Assembly (NCBI GenBank): GCA_025201845.1 | Contig: MU603941.1 | Location: forward strand, 1 to 10,575 | Direction of reading: 5' to 3' | From: Martensiomyces pterosporus | Lineage: Eukaryota; Kickxellomycota; Kickxellomycetes; Kickxellales; Kickxellaceae | Length of the DNA stretch: 10,575 nucleotides | Part shown: positions 7,666 to 10,575 of the stretch, in pieces | Numbering within the stretch: the stretch's first letter is position 1 | How the letters are laid out: the number at the start of each line of letters is the position of its first letter | Made by a program: the position numbers and the translations under genes | The notes under the pieces: model-generated | Told to the model about the DNA's origin: nothing | Databases searched by the model: none | The model's input: the letters and a program-made list of their open reading frames with translations, nothing else

Positions 7666-8061
7666 CTAAAAGTCGGACACGCGACCCTTGCGCTCCCAGT
7701 CTCCAAAGCGCGTGGGCTCAGGTCCCCTCGGCCCGTTCACCTCGCCTGTCTTTGGGTTGGTGTTGTTTGGAAACGGCTTCAGCGGATCCTTGTCGTCCTT
7801 GACCGGGTCATAAAACTCCTCCAGCTGCTCAGGCGTCAGGTTGGGCGGCGGCACATTCGCTCTATTAGCCTCATCGATCAGGCCCATGATCCGCTTCTGC
7901 TCCTTAGAGTCTCCTAGAGGGAGTGGCCCGGGAGCAGCTGCAAACGGCGCTTTGGAGTCTGCGCTGCTATCGCCTTTTCTCTGGCGCAGAGCGGAAAATG
8001 TGCCGAAATTTTGAGCGGACAGCCTAAGGGCCGCGCGCTTGCCAACGGTAAACGAATACAT
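7666..8061 (-). CDS. Succinate dehydrogenase assembly factor 4 (SDHAF4/Sdh8)
   Basis: This 131-residue protein ends with the diagnostic SDHAF4 (DUF1674) block. It contains [19 protein letters not shown] at residues 107-125 and finishes KGRVSDF at the very C terminus, as in yeast Sdh8 and human SDHAF4. The family binds flavinylated succinate dehydrogenase catalytic subunit in the mitochondrial matrix, shields it and helps it join complex II. Residues 1-30 include five or more Arg/Lys and no acidic residue, fitting a cleavable mitochondrial presequence. The middle (about 31-100) is Pro/Asp-rich and poorly conserved, as usual. The open frame extends to 8085 only through a TTG codon, so ATG 8061 is chosen. 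It lies 132 bp downstream of the stop of the next minus-strand gene, and its promoter must lie in that gap. Confidence 0.95.
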   Translation of the reverse strand: MYSFTVGKRAALRLSAQNFGTFSALRQRKGDSSADSKAPFAAAPGPLPLGDSKEQKRIMGLIDEANRANVPPPNLTPEQLEEFYDPVKDDKDPLKPFPNNTNPKTGEVNGPRGPEPTRFGDWERKGRVSDF

Positions 8062-8193
8062 TGGTGCCAATGCTGAGAATGACAAGAAGCAAACGCAAAG
8101 GAGCTGGGGAGTTGGCTGAATTTAGAAAAGCACAGAATAAAGAGGAAACCCGGCAGAAAAGCGCGGGCAGGCGCCGACTGCGACAATGCTCTG
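8062..8193 (-). promoter_or_regulatory. Tandem-gene gap holding the SDHAF4 promoter
   Basis: These 132 bp separate the stop codon of the upstream minus-strand gene (8194-8196) from the SDHAF4 ATG. They must hold the 3' end of one transcript and the promoter of the next. No clear TATA box or polyadenylation hexamer is seen on the minus strand. Confidence 0.3.
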
Positions 8194-9806
8194 CTATTTA
8201 TGCTTTTTCTGTCTTTTGCTCTTTGATGGCGCAACTGGCCATCCAGCCTCCAGCCTGAATCGGTGCTGTGTGTCCACTCCCTTCATGGCCTGTGCCATTG
8301 AAAAGTAGTTGCCACAGGCCGTGCGGCGCTCACCAATTTGGTGGTCAACAGTGATGCAGAGCGTGTCAGCCACGCTGCTGTCCGTGCCGCTGTTATCGGA
8401 TCGAGCAACAGCACCACCAGACAGCGCCAATGGACATGCTGGCAGTTCAGCTGCGGTGCTTGGGGGCGCTGGCGGCAAGGGCGGCATGTCGAGGGGATTT
8501 AGCTGACCAAGAGGCTGCGGGAGCGCAGTCCCGATCGCCATTGGCAATGGCTGGCTGCTATCTAGGCTCATGCTTGCTGGAAATGACTACACAACCAACC
8601 GGTCTCCTCCTGCGCATGCTTAGCAAACTCGGCGAAATGGTGCAAGGCGCAGCAAGCAGCATCTGGATACATACATGCAGTGGAAGTCCGAGCAGCCCAC
8701 CTGGAAGCGCTGCTCGCTGCAGCACAATATCTTGGAGTCTCAGCACCATCTCTTTCACACCGTCGATTGATGACAAAACGGCGCTCAAATCCGGCCGGTG
8801 TTCGTTTGCAGCCACATGTCTGTTCAAGCCCCAGTCCTCGATTTGCCTCAGCAGCTCGCCCATCTTTGCATTGACCGATTTGGTGATTTGTTCCGAGATG
8901 CATGCCACCACTTTCGCTTCCAAGCTACAGACTAAGAAGCATGCCAAGCTGCTAGGGTCGATTAGCGCGTGGGTATGCGCCATGCGGTCTGTTTATCGAT
9001 AGTGCTGATGCTTACTGATGGTGCTCAGCCTGCTCTCCATATCTGCAATTGTCGGTCTCACTGGCGATTCCGCTTCAAACACCAACGACCTTTCGAGTCT
9101 TTTCACGTCCGAGTGCAAATCACCGATGCTGATACTGATCTTGCTCGCTTTTTCGTGCAAGGAAGAGAATGACGACGCCGACTCTTGGCTGGTCCTATCG
9201 ATGGCCCGCTTGATCGCCTTGTGGTCCTGGTGCAGCCGCCTGCTCTCCTCAGAGCAGGAGGTGGCTACATGTATGCTGGGAATAGCGAGACAGCAACAAT
9301 AAGCCAGCATTCTTACGCGGCATTGGCTGTATGCTACCACTGCCTTTCCGTCTCACAGTGTCTAGCATCTTACCTGCTGTGTGCTGCTGCTTGGGGACCA
9401 ATGAGCCCAGCAGGCTTGGTACCTGCGGCTGCTCATCAAACTACGCAAGATTGATATGAATGGCATTCTTACACGGCATTGGCTGTATGCTACCACTGCC
9501 TTTCCGTCTCACAGTGTCTAGCATCTTACCTGCTGTGTGCTGCTGCTTGGGGACCAATGAGCCCAGCAGGCTTGGTACCTGCGGCTGCTCATCAAACTAC
9601 GCAAGATTGCACATGCTTGTCAGATTAGCAGGAAGGAATGGGAGTGATGCGACAGTGGCATTTGCTGTATGTCGGGGGGGGGTGTGGGATACTACCGCTA
9701 GCACATCGCTCTGCGAGTTGGCGTGGGAGTACAATGCCGACAGCTGTGTTGCCGCCCATGACGACTCCAAGGAGTACCCGTCAAGAAAGGACTTTTGCGA
9801 CGCCAT
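8194..9806 (-). CDS. Unrecognised spliced gene for a helical / coiled-coil protein
   Basis: I do not recognise this protein. The model is complement(join(8194..8586, 8675..8931, 9016..9264, 9530..9596, 9696..9806)), 1077 nt and 358 residues. It was built from three overlapping open frames and splice signals. Exon 1 (from ATG 9806) encodes MASQKSFLDGYS onward; its donor is weak (GTAGTA at 9695 or GTATCC at 9692). Exon 2 (67 nt, DEQPQVPSLLGSLVPKQ) has a branch-like TGCTAAT and a TAG acceptor before it and a perfect CAG|GTAAGA donor after it; a second copy sits at 9374-9440. Intron 9015-8932 (84 nt) starts GTAAGC, and intron 8674-8587 (88 nt) starts GTATGT. All phases join without a stop. Residues about 60-240 are charged and helix-forming with heptad-like spacing. 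Then comes a Pro-rich stretch and a basic tail, SKSKRQKKHK, that could be a nuclear signal. There are no membrane segments and no catalytic motif. Exons 3-5 are more secure than exons 1-2. For intron 4 an alternative, 8700-8577 (124 nt), also keeps frame. Confidence 0.55.
9307..9609. repeat. Tandem duplication of an exon plus intron, period 156 bp
   Basis: Bases 9307-9453 and 9463-9609 are 147-bp direct copies that differ at one position (g at 9317, a at 9473), separated by 9 bp. Each copy contains a TAG acceptor, the 67-nt exon, the CAG|GTAAGA donor and most of the following intron of the minus-strand gene. The difference falls in intron sequence. A branch-like CTAAT precedes only the copy at higher coordinates (9530-9596), which suggests that copy is the ancestral, normally used exon. 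Confidence 0.93.
9674..9682. repeat. Homopolymer run of nine G
   Basis: Nine consecutive G bases on the plus strand fall in the first intron of the minus-strand spliced gene. The run is prone to length errors. In the present model its length does not affect the protein. Confidence 0.9.
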
Positions 9807-10143
9807 TTATAGAAATCAGCCGTTGCTAGCTAAGGCAAAGAAGTGCAGGGGCCTCCTATTCCTTCTTCGCTGCAGTGCTACATGCCCACCAGCTCACACA
9901 CCACCCGCTACCACAGCTAGCATACATGGAGTGCCGCTAGATTCATTCATCTGCGACAATCAATCGCTTGGGATCACCGCGGATCACCTGCTCAAAATTT
10001 TTGGCAGCGAGGTGGAATCAAATGGCCACACTTTTTTTTATGGCGGGCGATGGCGGCAGCAGCACCTCTTGAGATTCTGTTTTCTGCTCCATTGCGCCTT
10101 CAATTGACTCGGCTAAACAACATACACTTTCTGAACACCGAAA
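9807..10143. promoter_or_regulatory. Divergent promoter between the unrecognised gene and NOP10
   Basis: This 337-bp gene-free stretch lies between divergent starts. Towards the minus-strand gene an AT-rich ctataa lies directly before the ATG. Towards NOP10 there is a T8 run followed by ggcgggcgatggc at 10042-10054, a 13-mer also present before PIG-P, then a leader ending cgaaaATG. Plus-strand frames across it are Cys-rich chance frames with no family resemblance. Confidence 0.45.
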
Positions 10144-10500
10144 ATGCATCTTATGTACACACTGGACGCCGAGGGCAAGCGTGTCTACACCCTCAAGGTG
10201 AGTCTCGATCTGTCGCAGGGATATCGGCTTTCCTTTACAGGGGCGCGAGCCACCTGCCATTTTTCACGCTAGCTGACAAACTGCGCTGTGTTTTGCTTGG
10301 GCCAATACTAAGGAACAGACTGCTGCTATGCCTGACAACTCTGCCTTGATGTCCTGTAGAAGGTCACTGCTGCTGGCGAAGTCACAAAATCCGCGCACCC
10401 CGCTCGCTTCTCGCCCGACGACAAGTACTCCCGGCAGCGCGTTACTCTGAAGCGCCGCTTCGGAGTCCTCCCTACGCAGCAGCCCGAGATCCAGGTCTAA
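10144..10500 (+). CDS. NOP10: H/ACA snoRNP protein NOP10, one intron
   Basis: The model is join(10144..10197, 10360..10500), 64 residues. NOP10 is a core protein of H/ACA ribonucleoproteins, which pseudouridylate rRNA and snRNA in the nucleolus and Cajal bodies; it binds the pseudouridine synthase (Cbf5/dyskerin). Exon 1 encodes [18 protein letters not shown] and exon 2 begins [20 protein letters not shown], followed by [18 protein letters not shown]. This is nearly identical to yeast Nop10 over its length. The ending TQQPEIQV resembles the animal protein (TQQPRP...) more than the shorter 58-residue yeast protein. The intron (10198-10359, 162 nt) starts GTGAGT, has a branch-like ctgac at 10332-10336 and ends cctgtag; it lies at phase 0 between two Lys codons. 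The start has AAA before ATG. I checked the intron for snoRNA C/D boxes and found none convincing. The AT-rich end of the window probably belongs to its 3' region. Confidence 0.97.
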
Positions 10501-10575
10501 GCCGCCGCGCGAAATGCCAGTGCTGCTCAGACAGGCAGCGTTATATTCCGTTCCGAAAATATATATTATATAAAC

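Noticed and set aside
9460..10107. 215-codon plus-strand frame over the exon duplication and the NOP10 promoter
   Set aside because: It is Cys-rich, resembles no family, is antisense to the better supported spliced gene and crosses the NOP10 promoter. Its start lies in the 9-bp spacer of the duplication.
10198..10359. Possible snoRNA inside the NOP10 intron
   Set aside because: The intron is long enough, but I found no C box near its 5' end paired with a D box, and no convincing H/ACA hairpins.

Overview
The window looks like nuclear DNA of a fungus, perhaps an early-diverging compact-genome lineage (inference; the sequence does not fix the species). The reasons are a fused three-enzyme folate-synthesis gene (FolB-FolK-FolP order, the fungal arrangement), eukaryote-only genes (signal peptidase subunit SEC11, GPI-anchor subunit PIG-P, the H/ACA snoRNP protein NOP10, the mitochondrial assembly factor SDHAF4), and short spliceosomal introns with GT..AG ends. 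There is no sign of bacterial operons, a virus, an IS element or CRISPR.

Layout, left to right. 1-567: no gene I can support; a short 13-bp tandem repeat and an orphan TATA box. 568-2910 (-): an oligopeptidase B / prolyl-oligopeptidase family (S9A) serine peptidase with a likely mitochondrial leader. 2911-3187: divergent promoter. 3188-5725 (+): FOL1, dihydroneopterin aldolase (two copies) + HPPK + dihydropteroate synthase. 5911-6441 (-): SEC11. 6442-6784: divergent promoter. 6785-7534 (+): PIG-P. 7666-8061 (-): SDHAF4. 8194-9806 (-): a five-exon gene for a helical, probably coiled-coil protein that I do not recognise, with an almost perfectly duplicated exon plus intron. 9807-10143: divergent promoter. 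10144-10500 (+): NOP10 with one intron.

The genes mostly alternate strand, so each intergenic space is a shared divergent promoter or a shared convergent 3' region. They do not form one pathway: folate synthesis, secretion, GPI anchoring, respiratory-complex assembly and rRNA pseudouridylation are separate housekeeping jobs. Several reading frames extend upstream only through non-ATG codons, so starts were moved to the first credible ATG (peptidase 2910, SEC11 6441, PIG-P 6785, SDHAF4 8061).

Most of the window is ordinary housekeeping sequence. The parts that deserve a second look are the 156-bp-period exon duplication at 9307-9609, where using both copies gives an immediate stop codon, the unrecognised gene around it, and a substituted specificity-pocket position in the peptidase.
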